A model generated the notes under the pieces. It saw only the letters and a list, made by a program, of their open reading frames with translations, had not been told where the DNA came from and ran no database searches. From CAITNM01 sp037138055 (GTDB taxonomy: Bacteria > Pseudomonadota > Alphaproteobacteria > Paracaedibacterales > CAITNM01): 64,000 bases of DNA. The position numbers and the translations under genes are program-made. The stretch is taken from NCBI GenBank assembly GCA_037138055.1, contig JBAXJB010000001.1:32303-96302 (forward strand), written 5' to 3'. Shown here in pieces: positions 17,683-27,021 of the stretch. The stretch's first letter is position 1; each line of letters opens with the position of its first letter.

Positions 17683-17759
17683 CGGAACGTAGCGCAGCCT
17701 GGTAGCGCACTATTCTGGGGGGATAGGGGTCGTGGGTTCGAATCCCGCCGTTCCGACCA
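17683..17759 (+). tRNA. tRNA-Pro, anticodon GGG
   Basis: The 77 bases fold into a full cloverleaf. The acceptor stem pairs CGGAACG with CGTTCCG, the D stem pairs GCGC with GCGC, the anticodon stem pairs CTATT with GATAG around loop CTGGGGG, the T stem pairs GTGGG with CCCGC around TTCGAAT, and discriminator A is followed by an encoded CCA. The anticodon GGG is at 17717-17719 and decodes CCC/CCU proline codons. The gene is 15 bases upstream of the proline-degrading putA. Confidence 0.97.
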
Positions 17760-17774
17760 CTTTTGGAGAAAGTA

Positions 17775-20700
17775 ATGTTTATCCCCACCTTTGCTACTAT
17801 CGAATTATCTCACCTATGGAACCAACTAGAAAAACAATATCGTACTAATGAAACAAGTGCCGTTGAGCATCTTCTAAAAAAATACGAATCAATGTCTAGT
17901 TACCATAAATTTGCTGCAAAAAAAGCGCATGAAATTATTAATCATTTAAGAAAAAATAAACTCAGCCCACTACGTATTGAAAGCTTGTTGCAAACATACC
18001 GATTGAGTACGCAAGAAGGCTTAGCATTAATGTGTATGGCAGAAGCACTCTTGCGTATTCCTGATAATTGCACAAAAAGTAAATTAATACGCGATAAACT
18101 TGGTCTTGGTACTTGGAAAAATATTGATGAAGTCACATGGGTTGAGCGTTTAGCAAACTTTAGTTTAAGTCAAACCAGCAAATTTTTATCTTTTGGGACC
18201 TCAGGATCTGTTTTTAGCCATATTCCAGGATTGATTCGTCGTTTTGGTGAGCCACTTATTCGCCAAATTATGGTGAAAATTATTCACACAATGGGGCATC
18301 AATTTGTAGCTGGTGAAACTATTGAAATAGCAAATTCTAAAAAAGGAAATGATCTATATTCTTTTGATATGCTTGGCGAGGCAGTAAAAACAAAAGAAGA
18401 TGCAAGACGTTATTTTGATGCTTATTTAAATGCAATTGAAGCCTTAAAAGGACAATCAGGTGACATTGTCGAAAAGTCTAGTATTTCAATAAAACTATCA
18501 GCACTTCATCCGCGTTACGAATTATTAAAGCGCGATAGTGTAAAATCTGAGCTTGGTGAAACATTACTGAAACTTTGCCAGGCAGCTAAAGATGCTGAAA
18601 TAATGTTGACGGTAGATGCTGAAGAAACAGACAGATTAGAGCTATCTTTGGAAATCATTCACGATGTATACACTCATGATTCTTTAAAAGGCTGGGGTGG
18701 ATTTGGTCTAGCTGTTCAAGCCTATCAAAAGCGTGCACATGTTGTTATTGATTGGCTTGTTTTAATGGCCAAGACGGCTGGTGAACGCATGCACATACGT
18801 CTTGTTAAAGGAGCTTATTGGGACAGTGAAATAAAATGGTGTCAAGAACGTGGGTTAAGCGATTATCCTGTATTTACACAAAAAGCTCACACCGATTTGT
18901 CTTATTTAGTGTGTGCTGAAAAAATTTTAAATGCTTCTCCTTTAATTTACGGACAGTTTGCAACGCACAATGCTTATACGGCAGCATTTGTTTTGGAAAT
19001 GGCTGCGCAAAAAGCCGTGACTAAATTTGAATTACAACGACTCTATGGCATGGGTGAATCGCTTTATGAGCATATTCACGCACGTCACCGTATTTATGGG
19101 CCTGTGGGTGTGTATAAGGATCTGTTGGCTTATCTTGTGCGTAGGCTCCTTGAAAATGGCGCAAATAGCAGTTTTGTTCATCAAATTTATGATCTGCAAT
19201 TACCTGCAGAATCGCTTGTGAAAAGCGTTAGTGCTCAATGCAAAGAAACTCACAATAATCCTCACCCTAAAATTAAAATACCAGCGGAAATGTATGGGGT
19301 CTACCGCCGTAATTCAAAAGGCGATGATTTATCTTCCTATGATTTTTTAAAGCATATTCACAAATTGATAAATTCTTATTCATTAAAAGATGCGCCTGAA
19401 GTTCTTGGGGCCGATCAATTAAAAAAACTTTTAAGCCACGCGGATCAATCCCAAAATGGCTGGGAAAAAATTGGTGTTGAAAATCGTGCTCGAATTATTG
19501 AAAAGATCGGTGATCTTTTAGATGAAAAACGCGATGAACTTATTCAAATATTGTGTGTAGAAGGGCGAAAAACAGTAAGTGACTGTATCGCTGAAATTCG
19601 TGAAGCAATTGATTTTTGTTATTACTACGCGAACCAAGCTCGTCAACTTTTAGATTCCCCAATAGAGCTTCCTGGACCGACAGGAGAATTGAATAATTTA
19701 TCATATCATGCTCGTGGCGTCTTTGTTTGCATAGCACCTTGGAATTTTCCTTTGGCAATTTTCTTAGGGCAGGCTATTGCTGCTTTGATTACAGGCAATA
19801 CTGTTCTTGCTAAGCCTTCTCATCAAACACCAAGGATAGGATTATTTGCTACAGAGCTTGCTCACAAAGCTGGTGTGCCAAAGGACGCTTTTCAATTCAT
19901 GCATTGCAATGGTGTTGACGTCTCCGAATATCTTTTAACTGATTCTAGAGTTAAAGGTGTTGTTTTCACTGGTTCAACGGATACAGCAATTCGTATTAAT
20001 CAAACTTTGGCAGGTAGGCAAGGGTCAATTGTGCCGCTTATTGCCGAAACTGGTGGAATGAATGCTATGATTGTGGATTCGTCAGCATTGCATGAGCAAG
20101 TTGTTACGGATGTTATTAGTTCAGCATTTCAAAGTGCGGGACAGCGTTGCTCAGCTTTGCGTGTTTTGTTTATTCAAGAAGATGTTGCCGATGACTTATT
20201 GCACATGCTTAGTAACGCAATGAGTGATCTTGAAGTGAATGAGACGTGGAATTTAAGCACAGATGTTGGTCCTCTTATCGATAATGCAGCTAAAGAAAAT
20301 CTTGAAAACCACATACTATATCTAAATAGTCTTGAAAAAACTGGCCATGCAAAAAATATTTACACTTGTAGTGCGCCAGATCATGGTAATTTTTTTGGCC
20401 CAGAATTATGGGAAATTGAATCTATTAACTTACTAAAAGAAGAAGTTTTTGGCCCCGTTGTCCATGTTGTGCGCTTTAAAGCGGATGATCTTGAAAAAGT
20501 TTTCTGTCAAATAAATGATACAGGCTATGGATTGACTATGGGCATTCACAGCCGATTAGAATCAACCATTGCTACAGCAGAGCGTCTTGCAAAAGTAGGT
20601 AATTTATATATTAATCGTAATATGATTGGTGCAGTGGTTGGCGTGCAACCATTTGGTGGTGAAGGGCTTTCTGGTACTGGTCCCAAAGCTGGTGGTCCAA

Positions 20701-20789
20701 ATTATTTGTTGCGCTTTGTGCATGAGCGTACATTCACTCAAAATATTACCGCATGTGGTGGAAACACAACTTTGTTAAGCAGTATATAG
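17775..20789 (+). CDS. putA: bifunctional proline dehydrogenase / P5C dehydrogenase (PutA)
   Basis: PutA oxidises proline to glutamate in two steps, an FAD-dependent proline dehydrogenase and an NAD-dependent glutamate-semialdehyde dehydrogenase, at the inner face of the membrane. From ATG 17775 (GGAG seven bases upstream) it is 1004 residues, the size of the minimalist bifunctional form without the N-terminal ribbon-helix-helix repressor domain. The PRODH half shows RLVKGAYWDSEIK; the aldehyde dehydrogenase half shows APWNFPLAIF, FTGSTDTA, ETGGMN with the catalytic Glu, and Cys792 in SAGQRCSALR. It starts 15 bases after tRNA-Pro. Its product glutamate can feed the NAD-glutamate dehydrogenase encoded at 27022-31563. 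Confidence 0.96.
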   Translation: MFIPTFATIELSHLWNQLEKQYRTNETSAVEHLLKKYESMSSYHKFAAKKAHEIINHLRKNKLSPLRIESLLQTYRLSTQEGLALMCMAEALLRIPDNCTKSKLIRDKLGLGTWKNIDEVTWVERLANFSLSQTSKFLSFGTSGSVFSHIPGLIRRFGEPLIRQIMVKIIHTMGHQFVAGETIEIANSKKGNDLYSFDMLGEAVKTKEDARRYFDAYLNAIEALKGQSGDIVEKSSISIKLSALHPRYELLKRDSVKSELGETLLKLCQAAKDAEIMLTVDAEETDRLELSLEIIHDVYTHDSLKGWGGFGLAVQAYQKRAHVVIDWLVLMAKTAGERMHIRLVKGAYWDSEIKWCQERGLSDYPVFTQKAHTDLSYLVCAEKILNASPLIYGQFATHNAYTAAFVLEMAAQKAVTKFELQRLYGMGESLYEHIHARHRIYGPVGVYKDLLAYLVRRLLENGANSSFVHQIYDLQLPAESLVKSVSAQCKETHNNPHPKIKIPAEMYGVYRRNSKGDDLSSYDFLKHIHKLINSYSLKDAPEVLGADQLKKLLSHADQSQNGWEKIGVENRARIIEKIGDLLDEKRDELIQILCVEGRKTVSDCIAEIREAIDFCYYYANQARQLLDSPIELPGPTGELNNLSYHARGVFVCIAPWNFPLAIFLGQAIAALITGNTVLAKPSHQTPRIGLFATELAHKAGVPKDAFQFMHCNGVDVSEYLLTDSRVKGVVFTGSTDTAIRINQTLAGRQGSIVPLIAETGGMNAMIVDSSALHEQVVTDVISSAFQSAGQRCSALRVLFIQEDVADDLLHMLSNAMSDLEVNETWNLSTDVGPLIDNAAKENLENHILYLNSLEKTGHAKNIYTCSAPDHGNFFGPELWEIESINLLKEEVFGPVVHVVRFKADDLEKVFCQINDTGYGLTMGIHSRLESTIATAERLAKVGNLYINRNMIGAVVGVQPFGGEGLSGTGPKAGGPNYLLRFVHERTFTQNITACGGNTTLLSSI

Positions 20790-20794
20790 GCATC

Positions 20795-21517
20795 ATGGAT
20801 ATTATTTCTCGTTTTCGTTCTTATTGTTTTGATGTATTTTTTTATGTCTTTACAATTTCGCTATTTATTATTTTATGGGTTCCTGTAATCATTTTGCCTA
20901 GGTGGTGTTGCGTTCTTTGGTACAAAACCTGGACACATATAATCATGTTTTCTTTGAAATTAATCGTGGGGCTTGATTACAAAATATTAGGTCAAGAAAA
21001 ATTAGACGAAGCATTAAAAAATGGTCCGGTAATTTTAGCTTGCAAGCATCAATCTGCGTGGGAAACTCTGATTTTTTCAACCCTTGTGAAACGCTTTGTC
21101 ATAGTTTTAAAAAAGCAATTAACACAAATCCCAGGATACGGAAGCTATCTAGTAAAATTAAATAGTATAGTTATTGATCGATCAAACGGCATGAAATCAT
21201 TGAAATCATTGATAAGCCAAGGTAAAAAATCTATCGATAATAATTTTTCAATCCTGATCTTTCCAGAAGGGCGACGCGGAGCTTATGGTCAGCCAGGAAA
21301 CTATCAGTCAGGTATTGGTATTTTATACCAGGAACTTAATGTTACTGTAGTGCCCATTTCCCTAAATTCCGGAAAATTCTGGGCTCGACGTTCTAAATTT
21401 AAAAAACCAGGATGTATTACTTTAGAATTTTTAGATCCTATTCCAGCGGGATTACCTAGAACTGAATTCATGCAGCTTCTTCAAGAGCGTATTGAATCGG
21501 GCTGCGCAAAACTTTAA
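20795..21517 (+). CDS. plsC: 1-acyl-sn-glycerol-3-phosphate acyltransferase (PlsC-like)
   Basis: PlsC acylates lysophosphatidic acid to phosphatidic acid at the inner membrane in phospholipid synthesis. The 240-residue protein has an N-terminal hydrophobic helix (about 10-35), the catalytic HX4E motif in HQSAWET and the glycerol-phosphate-binding motif FPEGRRG (FPEGT in most relatives). I chose ATG 20795 because it follows an AGG six bases upstream, directly after the putA stop at 20789, rather than the longer frame that overlaps putA. It may be co-transcribed with putA. It converges with ugd. Confidence 0.9.
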   Translation: MDIISRFRSYCFDVFFYVFTISLFIILWVPVIILPRWCCVLWYKTWTHIIMFSLKLIVGLDYKILGQEKLDEALKNGPVILACKHQSAWETLIFSTLVKRFVIVLKKQLTQIPGYGSYLVKLNSIVIDRSNGMKSLKSLISQGKKSIDNNFSILIFPEGRRGAYGQPGNYQSGIGILYQELNVTVVPISLNSGKFWARRSKFKKPGCITLEFLDPIPAGLPRTEFMQLLQERIESGCAKL

Positions 21518-21519
21518 GC

Positions 21520-21534
21520 AAAAGCTACGCTTTT
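21520..21534. terminator. short bidirectional hairpin between plsC and ugd
   Basis: AAAAGC (21520-21525) and GCTTTT (21529-21534) pair around TAC, between and partly over the ends of the convergent plsC and ugd genes. A T-tract forms the distal arm in both directions. It is only a six-pair stem, so termination would be weak. Confidence 0.35.
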
Positions 21535-22874
21535 TGACCAATTCTGTGATATTTGAATTCTGTCATATCTTTGGCTTGATATATGTTTCTAAAATCCATA
21601 AACAAAGGAATCGCAGATGTATTCATTAGTTCACGAATTTTTTTCATATCAAGAGCTCTAAATTCATTCCATTCAGTTAATATGACAACGCAGCCAGCAT
21701 CAGCGACTGCATCATAACTAGATTTAGCAAAACGCACTTGTTCTAATGACTGTTCACAATTAAAAGCATGTCCTAAGCGTTCACTGCCACAGTAATAAAG
21801 TGGGTCGTAAACTGAAAGTGTCATACCATTTTTTAGAAGTTCAGGAATAATAGTTAAACTAGGCGCTTCTCTTAAATCATCTGTATTTGGCTTAAAGGTG
21901 ATGCCCAAAATTGCCACTTTTTTGTTTACGCCAGCAGTCTTTATGGCATCAATAATTTTATGTGCCATAAGTAATTTTCGATTGTCATTGTAGCGTATGA
22001 CTTCATCAATTAAGGAGCACTTGATTCCATGCTGTTCAGCAATTTGGCTAAGCGCTAGTGTATCTTTGGGAAAGCACGATCCACCATATCCAGGTCCGGC
22101 ATGCAAAAATTTTCCACCAATTCTTTTATCTAGGCCAATTCCTTTTGCTAATGTCTGAATGTCTCCACCTGTTTTTTCACACAAGTCAGCCATTTGATTT
22201 ATAAAGGAAATTTTTAAAGCCAAAAAAGCATTGGCAGCGTACTTAATTAATTCAGAAGTCTCAGGAGTTGTTGAAACAATAGGGGTTTCAATTAAATACA
22301 GAGGCCTATAAAGCTTTTGTAAAACTTCACTGGCTTTTGTGCTATTCGTGCCTATTACCACACGGTCTGGTCGCATGAAATCATTAATAGCGGCCCCTTC
22401 TCGTAAAAATTCAGGATTAGAAGCTACATCAAAAGAAACACCTTCAATTAATTCAGGCCTGATTTTTTTTATAATTTCAGCAATTTCGCGAGATGTTCCA
22501 ACGGGTACTGTCGACTTGGTTACCACAACTGTATAGCCATTGATGAATTCAGCAATTTCTTCTGTAGCTTTGTATACGTAGGTTAAATCGGCATAGCCAT
22601 CCCCACGTCTTGTAGGGGTTCCCACTGCAATCATGACAACATCAGATGCTTTTACTGTGTCGCTTAATTGGGTAGTAAAGGTTAATCGTTTTGCTTTTAT
22701 TCCTTGGCTTACTAAAGAATCAAGACCTGGCTCATATATTGGAATTATTCCTTGATTAAGTGCGTCTATTTTTGCTGTATCTTTGTCCACGCAAGTAACT
22801 TCAAAACCAAATTCAGCAAAACACGAGCCGCTTACAAGGCCAACATATCCAGCACCAACGATTGTAATTTTCAT
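21525..22874 (-). CDS. ugd: UDP-glucose 6-dehydrogenase
   Basis: The enzyme oxidises UDP-glucose to UDP-glucuronate, a precursor for acidic surface polysaccharides or lipid A sugars. The 449-residue protein has the NAD-binding motif GAGYVGLVSG (7-16), the EPGLD segment, and the catalytic Cys267 in GGSCFPKDT. Length and motifs are complete. Its ATG shares one base with the TAA of the upstream GT2 gene (ATAATG), so the two are translationally coupled and probably work on the same glycan. Confidence 0.96.
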   Translation of the reverse strand: MKITIVGAGYVGLVSGSCFAEFGFEVTCVDKDTAKIDALNQGIIPIYEPGLDSLVSQGIKAKRLTFTTQLSDTVKASDVVMIAVGTPTRRGDGYADLTYVYKATEEIAEFINGYTVVVTKSTVPVGTSREIAEIIKKIRPELIEGVSFDVASNPEFLREGAAINDFMRPDRVVIGTNSTKASEVLQKLYRPLYLIETPIVSTTPETSELIKYAANAFLALKISFINQMADLCEKTGGDIQTLAKGIGLDKRIGGKFLHAGPGYGGSCFPKDTLALSQIAEQHGIKCSLIDEVIRYNDNRKLLMAHKIIDAIKTAGVNKKVAILGITFKPNTDDLREAPSLTIIPELLKNGMTLSVYDPLYYCGSERLGHAFNCEQSLEQVRFAKSSYDAVADAGCVVILTEWNEFRALDMKKIRELMNTSAIPLFMDFRNIYQAKDMTEFKYHRIGQKA

Positions 22875-23743
22875 TATTTATCCATTATTTGCTTTAATAA
22901 ATCTGCCACAAGCCCAAAACACATAATGATTAGGCATATTAGAAGTCCACCAATTCCCAACAAGAATCCACTTTGTAGACCAAAGAAAATTGATGCACAA
23001 AAACCAATTACCGAACAAGCAAAGCAAAAAAGTGAAAAAAGTAAAAATATTTTTAAAGGGTTATAATAGGTCACTGCTTGAATGATATATTGCAGAGTTC
23101 TTAGTGAATCAGAAAAAAGTTTTACTTTTGTTTTTCCTTCTCTAGCATGATAAATGATATCAGTATATTTTACGGTTTTCCCCGTCATCATATAGGCAAG
23201 TGTTATTGAAGTTGTAAAACTAAATGTCTCGCAAAGATGCTTGAAGTAATTTTTTGCCGTTTGTTTTGAAAAAATTCTAAATCCGGAATTTATATCTGGA
23301 ATTGAACGTCCTGCGGTAAATTCAACCAAAAATCTTAAGATTTTACGTAAAGGGGATTTTATAACTGATTCTTTATAGAATTTTCCTGTTCTTGCGCCAA
23401 CAACCATATCAAACCCTTGATTGTATAGTTTTAGCAAATCGCCCACCCTTTCAAATGGATAGGTTAAATCACAGTCAATAATCACAATAGTGTCGAAAGT
23501 AGCCGCATCAATTCCGTCTTTTAGTGATCTGCCGTAACCCAAGTTATGCGGGTGCCTTACAACTTTTATAAAATCAGAAGTGTATTCTTGTAGTTTATCA
23601 AAAGTCTTATCTTCAGATCCATCATCTACTACAACCAATTCCCATGGTCCGAGATTCAAGTCACTTAAGGTTTTTTGAATGTGCTCTACTGTTTGCTTAA
23701 TAGCATTTTCTTCATTGAAAGCTGGAATTACTATACTAAACAT
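22874..23743 (-). CDS. GT2 glycosyltransferase with C-terminal TM hairpin
   Basis: The 289-residue protein has the GT-A start FSIVIPAFNEE, VVVDDGSEDKT and the metal/nucleotide-sugar motif DCDLTYP (90-96), then a C-terminal pair of hydrophobic segments (about 232-283). This is the polyprenyl-phosphate sugar transferase layout of DPM1/GtrB/ArnC relatives. Because it overlaps ugd by one base, a UDP-glucuronate-linked pathway is a reasonable inference. AAGGA precedes the ATG. It follows asnB after ten bases. Confidence 0.88.
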   Translation of the reverse strand: MFSIVIPAFNEENAIKQTVEHIQKTLSDLNLGPWELVVVDDGSEDKTFDKLQEYTSDFIKVVRHPHNLGYGRSLKDGIDAATFDTIVIIDCDLTYPFERVGDLLKLYNQGFDMVVGARTGKFYKESVIKSPLRKILRFLVEFTAGRSIPDINSGFRIFSKQTAKNYFKHLCETFSFTTSITLAYMMTGKTVKYTDIIYHAREGKTKVKLFSDSLRTLQYIIQAVTYYNPLKIFLLFSLFCFACSVIGFCASIFFGLQSGFLLGIGGLLICLIIMCFGLVADLLKQIMDK

Positions 23744-23753
23744 TTTGTCTTCC

Positions 23754-25646
23754 TTATAAATTCCTACTGCTGATTTCCGTAAACTTACTCATCCATAGGC
23801 TCAGGCAGAATAAACCAAAAAGCTTATAACTACAATCTGCTCTTTGTTCATTGTGATTTTTCCATAATTCTAATATTTGGTTCTTATCAAACCATTCTCT
23901 CATCATTGGGTTGTCAATAATTTGATCAATTACATCCTGGTTCATCCACTTCGAAACAGGCGAACTGAACCCACCTTTTTTACCGTATATAATAGAATTA
24001 GGTAGAATTTTTTCTTGGCTCTTTTTAAAAAGATACTTTGTCCGCAGGCCATTTATTTTGTATTTAGTTGGTAATCTAATAATCCATTCCGCAAGCTTAT
24101 GATTCAAAAATGGAGCTCTAACTTCTAAAGAATTCAGCATACTCATGCGATCAACTTTCACTAAAATATCATCAACCATCCATGTTTTCATATCGACATA
24201 AAAATGCTGCTCCATTTTATCGCAGCCCTTCACTTCATCGTAAAATTTGCTGAAGCTATCAAAAGGATTAAGGTTTTGCACGTTGTTTTTATAGGCGTCA
24301 TTAACAATACTATTTTTTTCTGCGTCAGAAAAAATTGTTCTCCAGCTGTAATGCGCTTGCTCGGCAGATAGCCCTAGTCCTTTGGTGAATTGTTTTATTT
24401 TATAATCCAATGAAACTTTATTGAAACTGACGGGAAGCTGATTTGCAATATTAACCAAAGTGTTTTTAAAAGGAAGGTGCTTAAAAACACTATGCAATCT
24501 ATCCGCACGATAAGTTTCATAACCACCAAATAGTTCATCTCCTGCATCTCCTGATAAGCATACTGTGGCATGCTTGCGCGCAAGTGAAGACAATGTATAC
24601 ATAGGAATCATTGATGTATCAGCAAATGGTTCATCAGAACATTCAACAATTCTTTTTACAAAGTCTGCATTCTCTGTGGGCATAATTTCCCAAAAATGCT
24701 CAATACCACTATGGTTAGCTACCATCTTAGCTTTATCAAGTTCGTCATATGACTTATCTTTAAATCCGATTGTAAACGCTTGTATATGTCTACTGCTTTG
24801 TGATTTCGCCATAGCGGCTGCCATTGCTGAAGAATCCATTCCTCCACTTAAAAACACACCTAATTGAACATCCGAAAGAGAGCAATCCTTTACAGTATCA
24901 GCAAAAATCATATTAAATTGTTCAATTAAATCCGATTCGGAAAGACTCCATTTTGGTGCATAGAAAGATTCCGCTAATGACCAATAAGGCTTTGTTACAG
25001 GGGATTCATTTTTTTTGAAAACTATATAATTTGCAGGAGCTAGTTTGTGAATATTTTCTAAAATACATTGATCTGTCAGAATATAGTTTAACGATAAAAA
25101 TTGCGAAATAGCACTAGGATTAATAGATTTCGGACACTGAGGGTGCTCAAGTAATCCTTTAAGTTCCGACGCGAAAACAACTCCATTGTTTGGCAGTTTA
25201 AAATAATAAAGGGGTTTTTCCCCAAACCTGTCTCTAACTAAATAAAGCTCTTTTAATTGGCTGTCCCACAAAGCAAAAGCAAACATGCCCTCAAAGTGTG
25301 ATAATGCATCAACTCCCCAATGACTCCAGGCAATTAAAATAACTTCGGTATCACTTTGAGTTTTGAATTGATAACCAATTTGAGTAAGAGTATCTCTTAA
25401 TTTTTTAAAGTTATAAATTTCTCCGTTAAAGGAAATAGTGTATCTATTTGAAAAATCATGCATAGGCTGGTTTGCTGCATTAGATGTATCTTGCACAGAT
25501 AATCGACGATGCCCTAATGAAATATTTTCATTAACCCAAACTCCATAAGCATCAGGCCCTCTATGGGCTATAGCTTCTGTCATCTTTTTTAAAATATTTG
25601 GATCTTCGTTACCGCCCCATGATAAAATGCCTGCTATTCCGCACAT
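23754..25646 (-). CDS. asnB: asparagine synthase (glutamine-hydrolysing)
   Basis: AsnB amidates aspartate, or in glycan clusters sometimes a sugar acid or other carboxylate, using glutamine. The 630-residue protein has the N-terminal Ntn glutaminase with the nucleophile Cys2 (MCGIAG), RRLSVQD and FNGEIYN, and a C-terminal ATP-pyrophosphatase with SGGMDSS (267-273) and GDAGDELFGGY. Both halves look active. The gene lies in a leftward run between a multispanning membrane protein (13-base overlap) and a GT2/ugd pair, a context often seen for AsnB paralogues that modify surface polysaccharides, so its substrate could be other than aspartate. Confidence 0.9.
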   Translation of the reverse strand: MCGIAGILSWGGNEDPNILKKMTEAIAHRGPDAYGVWVNENISLGHRRLSVQDTSNAANQPMHDFSNRYTISFNGEIYNFKKLRDTLTQIGYQFKTQSDTEVILIAWSHWGVDALSHFEGMFAFALWDSQLKELYLVRDRFGEKPLYYFKLPNNGVVFASELKGLLEHPQCPKSINPSAISQFLSLNYILTDQCILENIHKLAPANYIVFKKNESPVTKPYWSLAESFYAPKWSLSESDLIEQFNMIFADTVKDCSLSDVQLGVFLSGGMDSSAMAAAMAKSQSSRHIQAFTIGFKDKSYDELDKAKMVANHSGIEHFWEIMPTENADFVKRIVECSDEPFADTSMIPMYTLSSLARKHATVCLSGDAGDELFGGYETYRADRLHSVFKHLPFKNTLVNIANQLPVSFNKVSLDYKIKQFTKGLGLSAEQAHYSWRTIFSDAEKNSIVNDAYKNNVQNLNPFDSFSKFYDEVKGCDKMEQHFYVDMKTWMVDDILVKVDRMSMLNSLEVRAPFLNHKLAEWIIRLPTKYKINGLRTKYLFKKSQEKILPNSIIYGKKGGFSSPVSKWMNQDVIDQIIDNPMMREWFDKNQILELWKNHNEQRADCSYKLFGLFCLSLWMSKFTEISSRNL

Positions 25647-27013
25647 GACTTCTTACTTTGTTGCAGCATGTAAGGAAAAATCTTGGTCATGAAAATCACA
25701 ATCACTGCAAAAAGAAGAGTGCTTGTATAGTACACATAGCGTGTTAAAGGTGGCTCAAAAAGGCAAACCAAAGCAGAATTCCCAAGGTGCATAAGAGCTG
25801 AGCTAGTTAATGCTAAATAAAGAAAATCTATTTTTTTGCGTTTATATGAAGCCACTAAGCAGCAAAATAAAATAATGAAAAGGAAGAAACAATAACTATA
25901 TCCTCCCATTCCTCTCATTGTATCTTTTATATAATAAATAGCAGAAGCAACGAAGTTAGCTTGTGTAAGCTTAATCCCCATTATTAATGCATTATGATCA
26001 ATAATTTGCATGACTTCAAAGCTAGTGTGGTTTTTATTGAATTTTTTATCTAAAATATCTTTTGACCAAATTTCCCCCCAGATTTTTGAAGAAATTCGAT
26101 GATACATAGTATTGTAAAAATATTCGTAAGCATATAGTTCTTTAGCTGGTTGATCTAGGCTGGTTATATCATTTTTTTTGAATTCTTCTATTGCTTCAAG
26201 CAAGAATTGCTTTTGCTGAGGGTCCTCAATACTTTTTAATGCGCTACTGGATATAAGAAATAAAGGACGCATTAAAAATTGTGTTCCGGCAAACGGAGTT
26301 CCAGCAAAATGTCCATGATAAATTTTGTGATAACTTTTTTCAGCAATGAAAAAAGAACATAAAGATAATGCAGAGGCTAAAAATACTTTACTAGAAATTT
26401 TTACGTTCTTTTCGAAAATCATCATGTAGGTTGCATAGATAAAAGCAACCACATAAAAAAAGACAAATTGTTGCCGTGTGAAGCATAATAAAAAAAGAAA
26501 AGTGACGAATAAGATAGTGTTTTTCGTATCCTTATAAGCTAGCACTTTAAAAAATGACAGTGATGCTAGTAGAAATAATGGGTAAGCAATGCTCTCACTA
26601 ATTATGTTGAAAGCTGATACATGTGTGGCAAGTGGAAATAAGAAAATTCCTACAAGTGCTACATGCAAATAAAAATTCAAATTAAAAAAAGTTCGCAGGA
26701 AGTTTGTGAGGAAATATATGGCTCCTAACGAAAATAAAGTCTGAAAAATAGCCAAATATTTAAACACATTTTCCTTAAAAAGAAATTTGAAAAAAGTAAT
26801 AATTAACGGGTACATACCTATTCTTAATATGCTGTTGTTTTCATAAGAACCAGTATCAGGAGAAAAAATTGGATCATTATTCAAAAGAAAAACAATAGCT
26901 AGAAGAAAAACAAAGAAAATACCTTTATCTTTTGTGATTTTAGAAAACATGTCTATCATTAGCGCTCGTGTAACTATTTCTGGAATTATCAACGTATTTA
27001 GACAAAACATCAA
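25634..27013 (-). CDS. multispanning membrane protein, possibly GT-C-like
   Basis: I do not recognise this 459-residue protein with certainty. It has about ten hydrophobic segments, with an acidic/polar loop FSPDTGSYEN after the first helix and a long soluble stretch at about residues 250-340. The position of the loop and the context (asnB, GT2, ugd downstream) would fit a GT-C glycosyltransferase, polysaccharide polymerase or flippase-like protein, but no diagnostic motif was found. The start is uncertain: in-frame TTG 27013, ATG 27010 and ATG 26959 are all possible and none has a strong ribosome binding site. It begins eight bases after gdhB and overlaps asnB by 13 bases. Confidence 0.65.
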   Translation of the reverse strand: MMFCLNTLIIPEIVTRALMIDMFSKITKDKGIFFVFLLAIVFLLNNDPIFSPDTGSYENNSILRIGMYPLIITFFKFLFKENVFKYLAIFQTLFSLGAIYFLTNFLRTFFNLNFYLHVALVGIFLFPLATHVSAFNIISESIAYPLFLLASLSFFKVLAYKDTKNTILFVTFLFLLCFTRQQFVFFYVVAFIYATYMMIFEKNVKISSKVFLASALSLCSFFIAEKSYHKIYHGHFAGTPFAGTQFLMRPLFLISSSALKSIEDPQQKQFLLEAIEEFKKNDITSLDQPAKELYAYEYFYNTMYHRISSKIWGEIWSKDILDKKFNKNHTSFEVMQIIDHNALIMGIKLTQANFVASAIYYIKDTMRGMGGYSYCFFLFIILFCCLVASYKRKKIDFLYLALTSSALMHLGNSALVCLFEPPLTRYVYYTSTLLFAVIVIFMTKIFPYMLQQSKKSCAE

Positions 27014-27021
27014 ATACTTAT

